Below, in pieces: positions 17,665 to 26,574 of a DNA stretch of 64,000 nt; position 1 is the first letter of the stretch, and each line of letters starts with the position of its first letter. The notes under the pieces were generated by a model. It was not told where the DNA came from and did not search any database. It saw only the letters and a list, made by a program, of their open reading frames with translations. The translations under genes were made by a program, and so were the position numbers. Location: the NCBI RefSeq assembly GCF_023336935.1, contig NZ_JAMBLR010000002.1:310001-374000 (forward strand), given 5' to 3'. This DNA is from Phascolarctobacterium sp. ET69 (GTDB lineage: Bacteria; Bacillota; Negativicutes; Acidaminococcales; Acidaminococcaceae).

Positions 17665-17680
17665 GGTGCATCTCCTTTAC

Positions 17681-18148
17681 TTACTCTGCTTTTTCAAGCG
17701 TTGCGGTAAAACTGTCGTGGGCTTTAACAATATCAAGCCCGCTTTCCAGCCTCCCGATGGGGATTAAGTTGCGGTCGTCTTTAAAATCAACATAAAAAAT
17801 GCTTAAATTGCCCCACGGCTGATAAACGCACAAATCGCCCGCAAGGGGATGGCAGCCAACCTTTTGCCCCTTTTCGTCAAGGCGCTTGTCGAAGTAGGCA
17901 ATCTTTTCCATGCCGGAAAAATCCTTAAACGAAAGCGTTACCGGCAAACGGCTGTATAAATCGTTGGCGCTCGGTTCATTGCGCAGCGTAACAGGCAGGC
18001 GGCTGCCGTCAATAACAAGCACGGCTTTGTGGTCATCTGCTGCGGTAGTGTTTTGCGGTGCAGGCTGAGCTGCAGGTGAGGAAGCGCCGCAGGCGGAAAC
18101 GGCAAGTGCCGTCAGTGCAGCGCTTAACAGCAAAAGTAATTTTTTCAT
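17681..18148 (-). CDS. cyclophilin-like-fold lipoprotein
   Basis: The N-terminus ends in the lipobox ALAVSACG, giving a lipid-anchored mature protein. After an Ala/Pro-rich linker, the domain matches the small cyclophilin-like family: NDLYSRLPVTLSFKDFSG, then EKIAYFDKRL, CHPLAGDLCVYQPWGNLSIF and IPIGRLESGLD. These proteins lack a demonstrated prolyl isomerase activity. It is the first gene of the minus-strand operon and is divergent from the aldo/keto reductase; related sets of exported proteins and reductases often co-occur in anaerobes. Confidence 0.83.
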   Translation of the reverse strand: MKKLLLLLSAALTALAVSACGASSPAAQPAPQNTTAADDHKAVLVIDGSRLPVTLRNEPSANDLYSRLPVTLSFKDFSGMEKIAYFDKRLDEKGQKVGCHPLAGDLCVYQPWGNLSIFYVDFKDDRNLIPIGRLESGLDIVKAHDSFTATLEKAE

Positions 18149-18338
18149 AGGTATCCCTCCATTTTATTTGTATAGTTTAATTATAAAAAGCGCAGGGCAT
18201 GGCGTCTAATGCTTAATTGTTATGCACCAACATGCGTTTTTGGCATGAAGTGCAGGCGGGAGTATGCTTCAACTTGCGCGTTTAAAAATTTTTAACTAAA
18301 ATAATTATATGGAGAAATGCTTTAAAGGAGGAACTGGC

Positions 18339-19484
18339 ATGAAATACCGTGAACTTGGCAAAACAGGATTGAAAGTAAGTGAAATAGGCCTTGGCTGCGA
18401 AGGCTTTAACGGCAAAGACGCCGCTTTTACGCAGGAAATGTTTAAACTTGCTCTGGCAGCGGGCGTAAACTGCATGGATTTATATAGCCCCAACCCGGAT
18501 ATGCACAAAAATATTGCAGCTGCACTTGGCAGCCGCCGCAAAGATTTTATTTATCAGGCGCATTTATGCACGGAATGGAAGGACGGGCAGTATAAGGCTG
18601 TGCGCGATATTGCCAGTGTAAAAGCTGCGTTTGAAACTATGCTTAAAAATTTGAACACGGATTACATCGACATCGGCATGATTCATTACGTAGATTCGCC
18701 GGAACTTTGGCGCACGATTGAAAGCGGCGGCGTTCTGGATTATGCGCTGGAACTGAAAGCCAAAGGCAAAATTAAGCATATCGGCGTAAGCAGCCATAAC
18801 CCTTTGGCGGTGCTGGAAGCCGTAAAAAGCGGCAAGGTGGAAGTGCTGATGTTCAGCGTAAACCCCTGCTATGATTTGCTGCCCGGCACGGATGACGTGG
18901 AAAAACTGTGGGCGGAAGAAAGCTACAAAAAGCCTTTGCTGAACCTTGACCCCAAACGTGCGGAACTTTACGAAACCTGCCAGCGTTTGGGAGTGGGCAT
19001 TACCGTTATGAAAGCCTTTGGCGGCGGCGACCTTTTGAGCGAGTACAGCCCGGCAGGTAAGGCGCTGACAGCGGTACAGTGCCTGCATTATGCGCTGACA
19101 CGCCCGGCGGTAGCGGCTGTTATGAGTGGTGCGCGTACCATGGAAGAATTAAAAGCCTCGCTTGATTACGAAAAAGCAAGCGAAGCTGAAAAAGACTATG
19201 CAGAAGTTTTTGCAAGCTTCCCCAAAATCAGCTGGGAAGGGCATTGCATGTACTGCGGTCATTGCGCGCCGTGCCACAAAGGCATTGACGTGGCAAACGT
19301 AACCAAGTTTTTGAACCTTGCCAAAGCGCAGGGCGAAGTGCCGGAAACCGTACGCGAGCACTATGCGGCGCTTGAAGCCCACGCCGGCGACTGCATTGCC
19401 TGCGGCGCTTGCGCCAAACGCTGCCCCTTCGCTGTTGACCCCGTTGCGAACATGAAAGAGGCAAAAGAAGTTTTTGGGTATTGA
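18339..19484 (+). CDS. aldo/keto reductase with C-terminal two-cluster ferredoxin domain
   Basis: The first 290 residues form an AKR barrel (MKYRELGKTGLKVSEIGLG, DLYSPNPDM, IGMIHYVDSPE, HIGVSSHNP). The usual catalytic Lys strand reads KDFIYQAHL, with no Lys at the expected place. The last 90 residues have CMYCGHCAPC and CIACGACAKRCP, able to hold two [4Fe-4S] clusters, so electrons may come from ferredoxin-type carriers. ATG 18339 has AAAGGAGG at 18324-18331; an upstream ATG at 18309 lacks one. Substrate unknown. Divergent from the exported-protein operon. Confidence 0.88.
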   Translation: MKYRELGKTGLKVSEIGLGCEGFNGKDAAFTQEMFKLALAAGVNCMDLYSPNPDMHKNIAAALGSRRKDFIYQAHLCTEWKDGQYKAVRDIASVKAAFETMLKNLNTDYIDIGMIHYVDSPELWRTIESGGVLDYALELKAKGKIKHIGVSSHNPLAVLEAVKSGKVEVLMFSVNPCYDLLPGTDDVEKLWAEESYKKPLLNLDPKRAELYETCQRLGVGITVMKAFGGGDLLSEYSPAGKALTAVQCLHYALTRPAVAAVMSGARTMEELKASLDYEKASEAEKDYAEVFASFPKISWEGHCMYCGHCAPCHKGIDVANVTKFLNLAKAQGEVPETVREHYAALEAHAGDCIACGACAKRCPFAVDPVANMKEAKEVFGY

Positions 19485-19542
19485 GGAAAGTATAAAAAAG
19501 TGAAAATAAATAGAGACTAAAACAAAATAGTATGAAATAAAG

Positions 19543-19580
19543 AATCAGCACCACCTTATGATAAGATGGTGCTGATTTTT
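19543..19580. terminator. bidirectional terminator
   Basis: A 17-bp near-perfect stem (19543-19559 with 19561-19577) is followed by T residues. It separates the reductase from the convergent helicase operon and overlaps the end of the unknown gene there. Confidence 0.85.
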
Positions 19581-20133
19581 AGTTTTTTATACGGAAAATA
19601 ATAGTATCATCAACATTTACTTTTCGAATGTCGCATTCTTTATTACCAGGCAAATAAATTTGCAATTGATAAAACCATATACATAGTAAAAACTTATCAA
19701 TAAATTTTTGTGAGCGGCGTTTTAACCCGTAACGTTTTAATAATGTACGTAGCTTTATTCTTACATAATCCTGTTTGCCAATATAAAGTATGCGCAAGCG
19801 GATGCTTTTGAAAAACAAATCCAAATCAGAATAATCGGCAGTAAAATCGCCGTCTGAAATTTCTATGTCTTTAGTGCTTAATAGCTTTTTGATTGCCGGA
19901 AATTCAGCATCGAGTGCTTCTTTATCGACAAAATAATAACTCCAATATGAGGCCGCTAAAAATAATTTCCGACGGTCATTTTTGTATTTAAGCGCAATTA
20001 AATCTTTTTCGTTTTCAGCTATCTGCTTTAAAACATTGGAAAACTCGATAACTGTTAAGTTTGCTTTTGATAAAATAACGCCTAAATCAAGAGCAGTATA
20101 ATAAAATGGCTTTAATTCTTTAAGTGTTACCAT
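19579..20133 (-). CDS. hypothetical protein coupled to helicase-HNH nuclease
   Basis: The 184-residue protein has no family I recognise. It is mostly helical in appearance, with basic segments (KNDRRKLF, LLKRYGLKRRSQKF) and an aromatic stretch YWSYYFVDKEALDAEF. No signal peptide or membrane segment is evident. Its start overlaps the helicase stop by one base (TAATG), so it is probably translated in step with it and may bind it or act in the same process. Base composition is AT-rich like the helicase and unlike the surrounding chromosome. Confidence 0.75.
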   Translation of the reverse strand: MVTLKELKPFYYTALDLGVILSKANLTVIEFSNVLKQIAENEKDLIALKYKNDRRKLFLAASYWSYYFVDKEALDAEFPAIKKLLSTKDIEISDGDFTADYSDLDLFFKSIRLRILYIGKQDYVRIKLRTLLKRYGLKRRSQKFIDKFLLCIWFYQLQIYLPGNKECDIRKVNVDDTIIFRIKN

Positions 20134-22412
20134 TATTTATCGCTCTTTTTGCGGTTGCAGCTTCTGCAAAGTATTTGCAGGTTTTCGGGAACACTTTTGC
20201 CGCCTTTATTCATAGGTGTAATATGGTCAACTTCAAATCCGAGTCTGTTATCACCTGTTACCCCGCAGTGTGCACACTGAAATTTACCATCTGCATTTTT
20301 CGATTTTTCAAAAGTTATATCTCGAAGATATTGTTCATGCTGAGGAAATACTTTTCCAATTTCATACAGCGGTAAATCTATTAAAGGAATTTTAGGATAG
20401 GATATATTTATTCCTTCAGGCGGTTCTAAGATTTTATCTATTTCTATATCAATATGACGCTTAAAAATAGTTTTGTTTACAAAGAATAATTTTAAAATGT
20501 TTTCATCATTGTTGTTCCAAAGTGCAGTTATATATTCTTTTTCTTCGATGCGACCTAATTTAGCATTAATAATAAATTGTGCTATTTGTGTTATATCGAG
20601 TCTGTTTTTATCAATATAATCAAAGGAATAAAATTGTGGTGCAACGGAATATTGGTCGTAGTATTTTAAAATATTAAGCACATCTTCCTCGGCATAAGGC
20701 GGAATAGTTTCGTATTTAAAGAATTTATCGTGGCATTCTGCTTCCATTTTAAATAAAATTTCATCTGGCAGCGTATCTGTGTCAGTAGAATTATATTTTT
20801 TGAAAAGTTCAGGCAGATAATTAATAAAGTCCTGATAGGATTTTTCTGTACTGTTATAAACCATAACTTCGCAGGTATAGTCAATATCTTGATTTTTGCC
20901 AAAACTGTTTTCAGTATAGCTGAAGGTATACATACCTAAAGGTATACGTTCTAAAAACGGCACGTTTTCAAGTTTTGTTGTGTCTACTGTATCATCAAGA
21001 ATTTTTGCAAATTCTTCAAGCTTGGCAACAGAAATCATCATCATATCACGTTTAATACGTTTGCCAGGGTCTTTGTCAAAGAAATCATTACTGCCTTCAA
21101 ACAGGCTTTCCGGGTTAACCCAGGCAATGTGTTCATTCCAGTTATCAATAAAGGAAACAATATAGGCATTAGCTGTACCACCTGCTTTTACACCGCGCAA
21201 AGCCCTGCCGACCATTTGAGTCATTAAAATTGTTGAAACAGTCGGACGGGCAAGAAATACTGTTTGTGTCTGTGGCAGGTCTACGCCTTCGGTTAAAATA
21301 TTTACGTTAATTAAAACCTGAAGTTTGCCTTCTCGGTAAGCCTGTATCTTTTTTTCATTTTCTTTACTTAAATTGATAAGTAATCTGGAAATTGTAAGTG
21401 ATGATACAATATAATCTGCCTTAATGCCTGCTTTTTCAAACAGAGCTTTTAACTGTATAGCATGGTCGATATTTACAGCGAAAACAAGAGTCTGGCCGTA
21501 TTCTTTTTGTTTTTCTTTATAGGTTTTTACAATAAGATTGTTACGTTCTTTGCTCTGTACCATTTTTATGGCAATGTCTTCGGGAATACTGTCGAAGCGA
21601 TGAATGGTATTCCATTCATCAACGCTTAAATCATCACCATAGCGTTCTTCGGTGTAGTAGTGTTCAAAAATAGGTGTTGAAAGAATCTGTCTTTTAATAA
21701 GTTCTTTTAAATTGATAGCATAGGCTAAACCTAAATCACCGTAAACAGGGTCAGTTTTCTTTAAATCAACGCCATCAGTAAAAATTTTAGAAAGCAAACC
21801 TTCTTCTTTTTTGCTTGTACGGAATGGTGTTGCTGTTAAACCAATAATTTTTAAATTTGGAACAAGTTCTTTAACATGGTCAATTATTTTACGGTATGTT
21901 TTAGCAATAGAGTGGTGAGCTTCATCAATAACGAAATAAAGTTCGTCATCATCTGCCAGCCAGTTATCAAGGCATTTTAAATTTCTGCCGATACTGTCTT
22001 TGCTTGCGATTACAAGCTGGTCGTCTGTGTTAATGTCAATGGTTCTGCCGTGTCTTTCCGCACCGGAAACTATACGAAAGTTAAAAGACGAAATATTCGG
22101 GATATAATCTAAACATGCGTGATTGGCAAAGGATTCCAGTGCCTGGTCTAAAAGCATTTGGCGGTGTGCAATCCACAAAACTTTTTTCTTTTTGTTAATG
22201 GCATTCTTTAACAGCCATACGGAAGCCGTGTAAGTTTTGCCGCCGCCAGTCGGCAAAACTACCATTGTAGCAAAGGATGGGCTTTCGTTTATTTTATCAA
22301 GGCATTGCATAGCTTTTATTTGATGTTCATAAGGTATGCGCGTGCTTTTTGCTTTTTTGCGTAAAATTTGTCCGGAAGAAGTTGATTCTACATATTCAAA
22401 TTCTTTTTCCAT
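20133..22412 (-). CDS. SF2 DEAD/DEAH helicase with C-terminal HNH endonuclease
   Basis: About 759 residues. The helicase core shows motif I LPTGGGKT, IAHRQ, motif II VIDEAHHS, motif III GLTATPF, TEGVDLPQ and motif VI QMVGRALRG. The last 50 residues form a zinc-type HNH nuclease: CAHCG, EVDHITPMNKGG, ENLQILCRSC. The 300 residues between are unassigned. ATG 22412 is chosen because AAAGGA lies 8 nt upstream; an in-frame ATG at 22421 overlaps the site. The pairing of translocase and nuclease resembles phage defence or DNA-processing enzymes. It is followed by a coupled unknown gene in an AT-rich patch, next to a toxin-antitoxin pair. A defence role is an inference. Confidence 0.88.
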   Translation of the reverse strand: MEKEFEYVESTSSGQILRKKAKSTRIPYEHQIKAMQCLDKINESPSFATMVVLPTGGGKTYTASVWLLKNAINKKKKVLWIAHRQMLLDQALESFANHACLDYIPNISSFNFRIVSGAERHGRTIDINTDDQLVIASKDSIGRNLKCLDNWLADDDELYFVIDEAHHSIAKTYRKIIDHVKELVPNLKIIGLTATPFRTSKKEEGLLSKIFTDGVDLKKTDPVYGDLGLAYAINLKELIKRQILSTPIFEHYYTEERYGDDLSVDEWNTIHRFDSIPEDIAIKMVQSKERNNLIVKTYKEKQKEYGQTLVFAVNIDHAIQLKALFEKAGIKADYIVSSLTISRLLINLSKENEKKIQAYREGKLQVLINVNILTEGVDLPQTQTVFLARPTVSTILMTQMVGRALRGVKAGGTANAYIVSFIDNWNEHIAWVNPESLFEGSNDFFDKDPGKRIKRDMMMISVAKLEEFAKILDDTVDTTKLENVPFLERIPLGMYTFSYTENSFGKNQDIDYTCEVMVYNSTEKSYQDFINYLPELFKKYNSTDTDTLPDEILFKMEAECHDKFFKYETIPPYAEEDVLNILKYYDQYSVAPQFYSFDYIDKNRLDITQIAQFIINAKLGRIEEKEYITALWNNNDENILKLFFVNKTIFKRHIDIEIDKILEPPEGINISYPKIPLIDLPLYEIGKVFPQHEQYLRDITFEKSKNADGKFQCAHCGVTGDNRLGFEVDHITPMNKGGKSVPENLQILCRSCNRKKSDK

Positions 22413-22729
22413 TGCGTTCATCCTTTCGGCGAGTATATATAATTTAGTATAGCACTGCATATATTTTGTGGCAAATAAATAACTTTATTTAATTGTTACA
22501 TAATCTAATAAAATGCCGAAAAATAAATAATTACCGGCAATTATTATAAGTATACTTGCAATAATTCTTAAGAAAAATGCAAGTTTGAAACTGTTTTTTT
22601 ATGATAAGTTCAAAATTTATGCAGTTGTTGCTTAAATATTAATAGTTTTTTCTTTCTTGCTTTTTAATGAAATATCTATTAAAATATTCCTGAAAAGAAT
22701 AAAAAGCGGATACGGAAAGGCAGGGTTGT
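22413..22729. other. AT-rich intergenic region
   Basis: No open frame with a ribosome-binding site was found. It should hold the divergent promoters of the helicase operon and the HigBA-like pair. An inverted pair ACTTGCA / TGCAAGT (about 22553-22586) could be an operator or hairpin. Confidence 0.6.
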
Positions 22730-23086
22730 GTGGAATCAAATTTTGAAATTAAATTTTTTAAAACGGCTAATGGCCGTGAACCTGTCAGAGAATATCTGAA
22801 AGACATGGCACTGACAAATGAAAAAGTTACGCGTGATACATTAGACACAATATCAGAATTATTAATGATGTTAAAAGCCAAGGGTAATGCTTTGGGTGAA
22901 CCTTATATCAAACATTTGCAAGGCCCTATATGGGAACTGCGTCCAAAAAACAGGCGTATTTTGTATTGCTGTATTTTAGAAAATCAGATATATTTGCTTC
23001 ATATATTTAAAAAGACAACGCAGAAAACTCCTAAAAAAGATATACAAAAAGCATTGAGCAGATATAAATTATTGATTGGCAGATAA
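22730..23086 (+). CDS. HigB/RelE-type toxin (Gp49-like)
   Basis: The 118-residue protein fits the phage-Gp49-like HigB family of ribosome-dependent or related RNases: FEIKFFKTANGREPVREYL at the start, GPIWELRPKNRRILYCC in the core and LLHIFKKTTQKTPKKDIQKA at the end. The start is GTG 22730 preceded by GGAAAGG. An XRE-type antitoxin gene follows after 14 bp, the toxin-first order usual for higBA. Confidence 0.85.
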   Translation: MESNFEIKFFKTANGREPVREYLKDMALTNEKVTRDTLDTISELLMMLKAKGNALGEPYIKHLQGPIWELRPKNRRILYCCILENQIYLLHIFKKTTQKTPKKDIQKALSRYKLLIGR

Positions 23087-23100
23087 AAGAGGTGAATAAA

Positions 23101-23400
23101 ATGAAAGAAGCAAATGTTAAAATTAACACAAAATATAGTGGAAGCAGTGTAGATGATTTTTTTAATGAAATTTATAGCGGTGATGAGTTAGAGATAATTA
23201 AAGAACGCGCAGATTTTTTGCTGCAAATTGTTGAGGCAAGAAAGGCGGTAAATTTAACGCAGATTGATTTAAGCAAAAAGACTGGTATTTCTCAGTCTAC
23301 CATAGCAAAAATAGAGAACGGCAAAATTAACCCAAGTTTAAATAATATTTTTAAAATCCTGCACGCCATGGGCAAAACCATTAAAATAGCATCGTTGTAA
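23101..23400 (+). CDS. HigA-type XRE antitoxin
   Basis: The 99-residue protein has an N-terminal linker followed by an XRE helix-turn-helix (VNLTQIDLSKKTGISQSTIAKI, NPSLNNIFKILHAMG). It should neutralise the HigB-like toxin and repress their shared promoter. ATG 23101 is preferred; AGAGGTG precedes it at proper spacing, while the GTG at 23092 overlaps the ribosome-binding site. A clear terminator follows. Confidence 0.85.
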   Translation: MKEANVKINTKYSGSSVDDFFNEIYSGDELEIIKERADFLLQIVEARKAVNLTQIDLSKKTGISQSTIAKIENGKINPSLNNIFKILHAMGKTIKIASL

Positions 23401-23406
23401 AACAAC

Positions 23407-23436
23407 AAAACCGGCATCGTTATGATGCCGGTTTTT
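23407..23436 (+). terminator. rho-independent terminator after HigBA-like pair
   Basis: AAAACCGGCATC pairs with GATGCCGGTTTT and is followed by T residues. Confidence 0.85.
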
Positions 23437-23515
23437 GATTAGAAGGGGAAAGGTTTATGGATGTTTCAAATCTGCTGTTAGGTTATTTTATTGTGCTGTC
23501 TGGTTATTTGCGGGG

Positions 23516-24091
23516 TTATTTATCCTCGTTGTAGAACGGGCATTCATCGCCCCAGTCGCAGTGGCCGTCATGGTGGTAACGGTCATAGTGGCGGTCGCGG
23601 TCATAGCGTCCTTCGCCATGGTGGCGGCCATAACCCGGGCCCCAGCCGCAGTGCAGTCCGCGGAAGTTGCCGCGCGGGCCGCGGAACATATCTTTCAGTG
23701 CTTCCTGCTTCTGTTCTTCGCTCATGCTGGCCCATTTTGCTCTGGCTTCGGCTTCACGTTTTTCGATAGCTTCGCGTTTTTCTGTCGGCAGTTTGCTTAA
23801 AAATTCGTCATGCCATTTCTGGCGCTGTTCAAATTTCTGCTGCGGGGTCATTTCCATCCATGCCAGCCTTGCAGCATCACGCTCGGCGCGCTGTTCGGGG
23901 GTAAGCGGAGTGCCGCGGCGCAGAGGCATCGGGCGGCGTGCATCGGTATCGCCTTCGCTCAGAATTTTTTCTACTTTATCGCGCATGGTGGGCTGAACCT
24001 GTTCGGTTTGGCCTGCCGCAAAAACCGGTACGCTGATGGCGGTGATTAAACCTGCAACTACTAAGGATTTGAATAATTTGCTTTTCAACAT
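23516..24091 (-). CDS. Spy/CpxP-like periplasmic protein with His-rich tail
   Basis: A clear signal peptide (ending VPVFAAG) is followed by a helical region with LTPEQRAERDAARLAW, MTPQQKFEQRQKW and MSEEQKQEALKDMF, repeats of the LTxxQ kind found in Spy/CpxP chaperones. The last 45 residues are rich in His, Asp, Arg and Tyr (RHHGEGRYDRDRHYDRYHH, ending CDWGDEC), a likely metal-binding tail. It faces away from, and lies next to, a two-component system whose sensor is Met/His-rich. A shared role in metal or envelope stress is inferred. Confidence 0.8.
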   Translation of the reverse strand: MLKSKLFKSLVVAGLITAISVPVFAAGQTEQVQPTMRDKVEKILSEGDTDARRPMPLRRGTPLTPEQRAERDAARLAWMEMTPQQKFEQRQKWHDEFLSKLPTEKREAIEKREAEARAKWASMSEEQKQEALKDMFRGPRGNFRGLHCGWGPGYGRHHGEGRYDRDRHYDRYHHDGHCDWGDECPFYNEDK

Positions 24092-24344
24092 ATCAGGTCA
24101 CTCCTTTAATTTATGCTTATTTGTTATGCTCTTTATCTTGTCTTTATTGTACAGTGTGCTTGTGGCAAAATTATGGCAAAAATATTTTATTTTGAGGTTT
24201 TTTAGCCACATTTTACTGTTAATATTATATCAGCAATTAAAGCAAAAAGTAAAAAAACTGCCGCCTTTGGGCTGATGTAAGGGTTAAATTTCTGCGCAAA
24301 AATATGTATAATATAGGTAAGTTTTGTGCAGAGAGGTGATGGCA

Positions 24345-25046
24345 GTGGCAAAAATGCTTATTGCTGATGATAATAAACAAATTACTTCCATTTTATCCAA
24401 CTATGCGCGTAAGGAAGGCTTTGAGCCGGTGGTTGCGCTTGACGGCGAGGAGGCTTTGCGCCTGTTTGACGAGCATGAGCCGGATATTGCCATGGTGCTT
24501 TTGGATGTTATGATGCCGAAAGTGGACGGCTTTGAAGTGTGCCGCCGCCTGCGCGGAAAATCGCTGGTGCCGGTAATTATGGTTACTGCCCGCGGCGAAG
24601 ATTTTGAAAAAATCATGGGGCTTGATATCGGCGCCGACGATTATATTATAAAGCCTTTCAGCGCGGGCGAGGTAATGGCACGCGTGCGCGCTATTTTGCG
24701 CCGCATGCAGCCGCGCGAGGAAAAAACTGCGCATAATATTTACAGGTACAGTAATTTAATGATTGATTTGGACAAATACGCCGTAACCGTAAATGGCAGC
24801 GAGGTGTCGCTGACGAAAAAAGAGGTTGAGCTTTTATGGACTCTTGCCAAAAACAGCAGCAAGGTCTTTTCGCGCGATAACCTTCTGGACAGCCTGTGGG
24901 GCTACGATTATTACGGCGACAGCCGCACGGTGGATTCGCACATTAAGCGCATGCGTGCCAAGCTGGATAAGTTTGAGCATCCCGGCTGGGAAATAAAAAC
25001 CATTTGGGGTGTAGGTTACCGCTTTGAGGAGAAAGCAAATGCATAA
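24345..25046 (+). CDS. OmpR/PhoB-family response regulator
   Basis: The receiver has the acidic pair (IADDN), phospho-acceptor Asp in VLLDVMMPKVDGFEVC, VTARGED and IIKPFSAGE. It is joined to a winged-helix output domain (LTKKEVELLWTLAKN, DSRTVDSHIKRMRAKLDK, IKTIWGVGYRF). GTG 24345 is preferred because GAGAGG at 24331-24336 is 8 nt upstream; ATG 24339 is too close. A -10 TATAAT lies at 24307-24312 with a weak TTAAAT -35. It overlaps the sensor kinase gene by 8 bp. Confidence 0.92.
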   Translation: MAKMLIADDNKQITSILSNYARKEGFEPVVALDGEEALRLFDEHEPDIAMVLLDVMMPKVDGFEVCRRLRGKSLVPVIMVTARGEDFEKIMGLDIGADDYIIKPFSAGEVMARVRAILRRMQPREEKTAHNIYRYSNLMIDLDKYAVTVNGSEVSLTKKEVELLWTLAKNSSKVFSRDNLLDSLWGYDYYGDSRTVDSHIKRMRAKLDKFEHPGWEIKTIWGVGYRFEEKANA

Positions 25047-26574
25047 CAAAATAGCTTTAAAACTTACATTGTATTTTGCCGCAGTGCTTTTGGTGTTCGC
25101 ACTGGTGGTAGGCGGCAGCTTTGCGCATTTTTTCCGCGAGCATACGGTGGATATAAAAAGCACGGAGCTTAAACAGCGCGCCGTGCGCATTGCCGAAGTG
25201 CTGAGCGAAAATGCAGGCTGGCTGGAAAAACGCGGCGGCATAGCCAATACGCGCTTTATAAGTTACATTAACAACATCACCATGGAAGATGTGTGGGTTG
25301 TTAACAGTGACCGCGAACTGAAGCTGCCGCAGCGCATGAACCACCATATGGGCATGCACCGGCGGATGATGCACGCAGATACCCAGGCTCAGGTGCCGCC
25401 GCTGAAGGAGTTTCCGCGCCGCAGCGTTACTTTTGAGCAGCTGTCCGATGTTACCCGCAACTGCGTGGAGCAGGCGTTTGCCGGTACGGTATCGGTAGCG
25501 GAAGATTTTAACCCCGTACGTGAGGAAACCATGCTTTGCGCCGCTGCGCCTGTATACGACGAAAACGGCGCTATCCAGGCGGCAGTGCTTCTGCATTACC
25601 CCGTGCAGGGCTTGCAGTCCGCAACGTGGGAAGGCGTAAGAATCCTGCTTTTATCCTGCGCTATTGCGCTTTTACTGGTATCGTTTTTAAGTGTGCTGTT
25701 CAGCTGGAAGTTTACGCGCCCCTTAAACCGTATGAAGGAAGTGGCGCAGAAAATGGCAGAGCATGATTACACTGAACGCTGCAGCATCAAGCAGAATGAT
25801 GAAATAGGCGCGCTTGCCGCCACGCTTGACGAACTTGGCAGCCGCCTTCTGGACGCCGACGAGGCAGGGCGCAAGCTGGAAAAACTGCGCCGCAGCTTTA
25901 TTGCCAACATTTCGCACGAGTTGCGCACGCCGGTAACGGTTATCCGCGGCAGCCTGGAAGCGCTTAACGACAAAGTTGTTACCGATAAGGAAGAAGTAGA
26001 GCAGTATTACAGGCAAATGCTGAAGGAAAGCCTGTTTTTGCAGCGGCTGATTAATGATTTGCTGGATTTGTCGCGCTTGCAGAATACGGATTTCCCCATT
26101 GAAAAGGAAAACATTAATTTGTGCGATGTAGTGCAGGATGCCGCCCGTGCCAGTAAGCAGCTGGGGCAGAAAAAAGGCGTGCACGTTGACGTTAAACTGG
26201 ATAGGAATGTTTACCTTATGGAAGGCGATTACGGCCGCCTGCGCCAGATGCTGATGATATTTTTGGACAACAGCATTAAGTTCAGCCACGAAGGCGGCTC
26301 TGTGGAACTGCGCCTTTTGGGCGACAGGCTGACGGTGACGGACCACGGCAGCGGCGTAAAACAGGAAGATTTGCCGTATGTGTTTGAACGGTTTTATAAA
26401 ACACGCGGCGAAGCCAATAAAAACGGCAGCGGGCTTGGGCTTGCTATTGCCCGGGAAATAGCCCTGCGCCACAATATTAAAGTGAGCATGGAAAGCGTGC
26501 CTGATGAAGAAACCGCGGTAATTATGATATTGCCGCCGGCAGGAGAGGATGCGGAAAATGAATTACGGATGTAA
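25039..26574 (+). CDS. sensor histidine kinase with Met/His-rich periplasmic sensor
   Basis: Order of parts: membrane segment near residues 10-30, periplasmic domain with MNHHMGMHRRMMH at 100-112, second membrane segment ILLLSCAIALLLVSFLSVLF, HAMP linker (RPLNRMKEVAQKMAEHD), HisKA with SHELRTPVTV, and the ATP lid FLDNSIKF and GSGLGLAIA. The cluster of Met and His in the sensor is typical of Cu/Ag or other soft-metal ligands, though it is not proof. ATG 25039 has GAGGAG at 8 nt. The divergent Spy-like gene with a His-rich tail is a plausible target. Confidence 0.9.
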   Translation: MHNKIALKLTLYFAAVLLVFALVVGGSFAHFFREHTVDIKSTELKQRAVRIAEVLSENAGWLEKRGGIANTRFISYINNITMEDVWVVNSDRELKLPQRMNHHMGMHRRMMHADTQAQVPPLKEFPRRSVTFEQLSDVTRNCVEQAFAGTVSVAEDFNPVREETMLCAAAPVYDENGAIQAAVLLHYPVQGLQSATWEGVRILLLSCAIALLLVSFLSVLFSWKFTRPLNRMKEVAQKMAEHDYTERCSIKQNDEIGALAATLDELGSRLLDADEAGRKLEKLRRSFIANISHELRTPVTVIRGSLEALNDKVVTDKEEVEQYYRQMLKESLFLQRLINDLLDLSRLQNTDFPIEKENINLCDVVQDAARASKQLGQKKGVHVDVKLDRNVYLMEGDYGRLRQMLMIFLDNSIKFSHEGGSVELRLLGDRLTVTDHGSGVKQEDLPYVFERFYKTRGEANKNGSGLGLAIAREIALRHNIKVSMESVPDEETAVIMILPPAGEDAENELRM

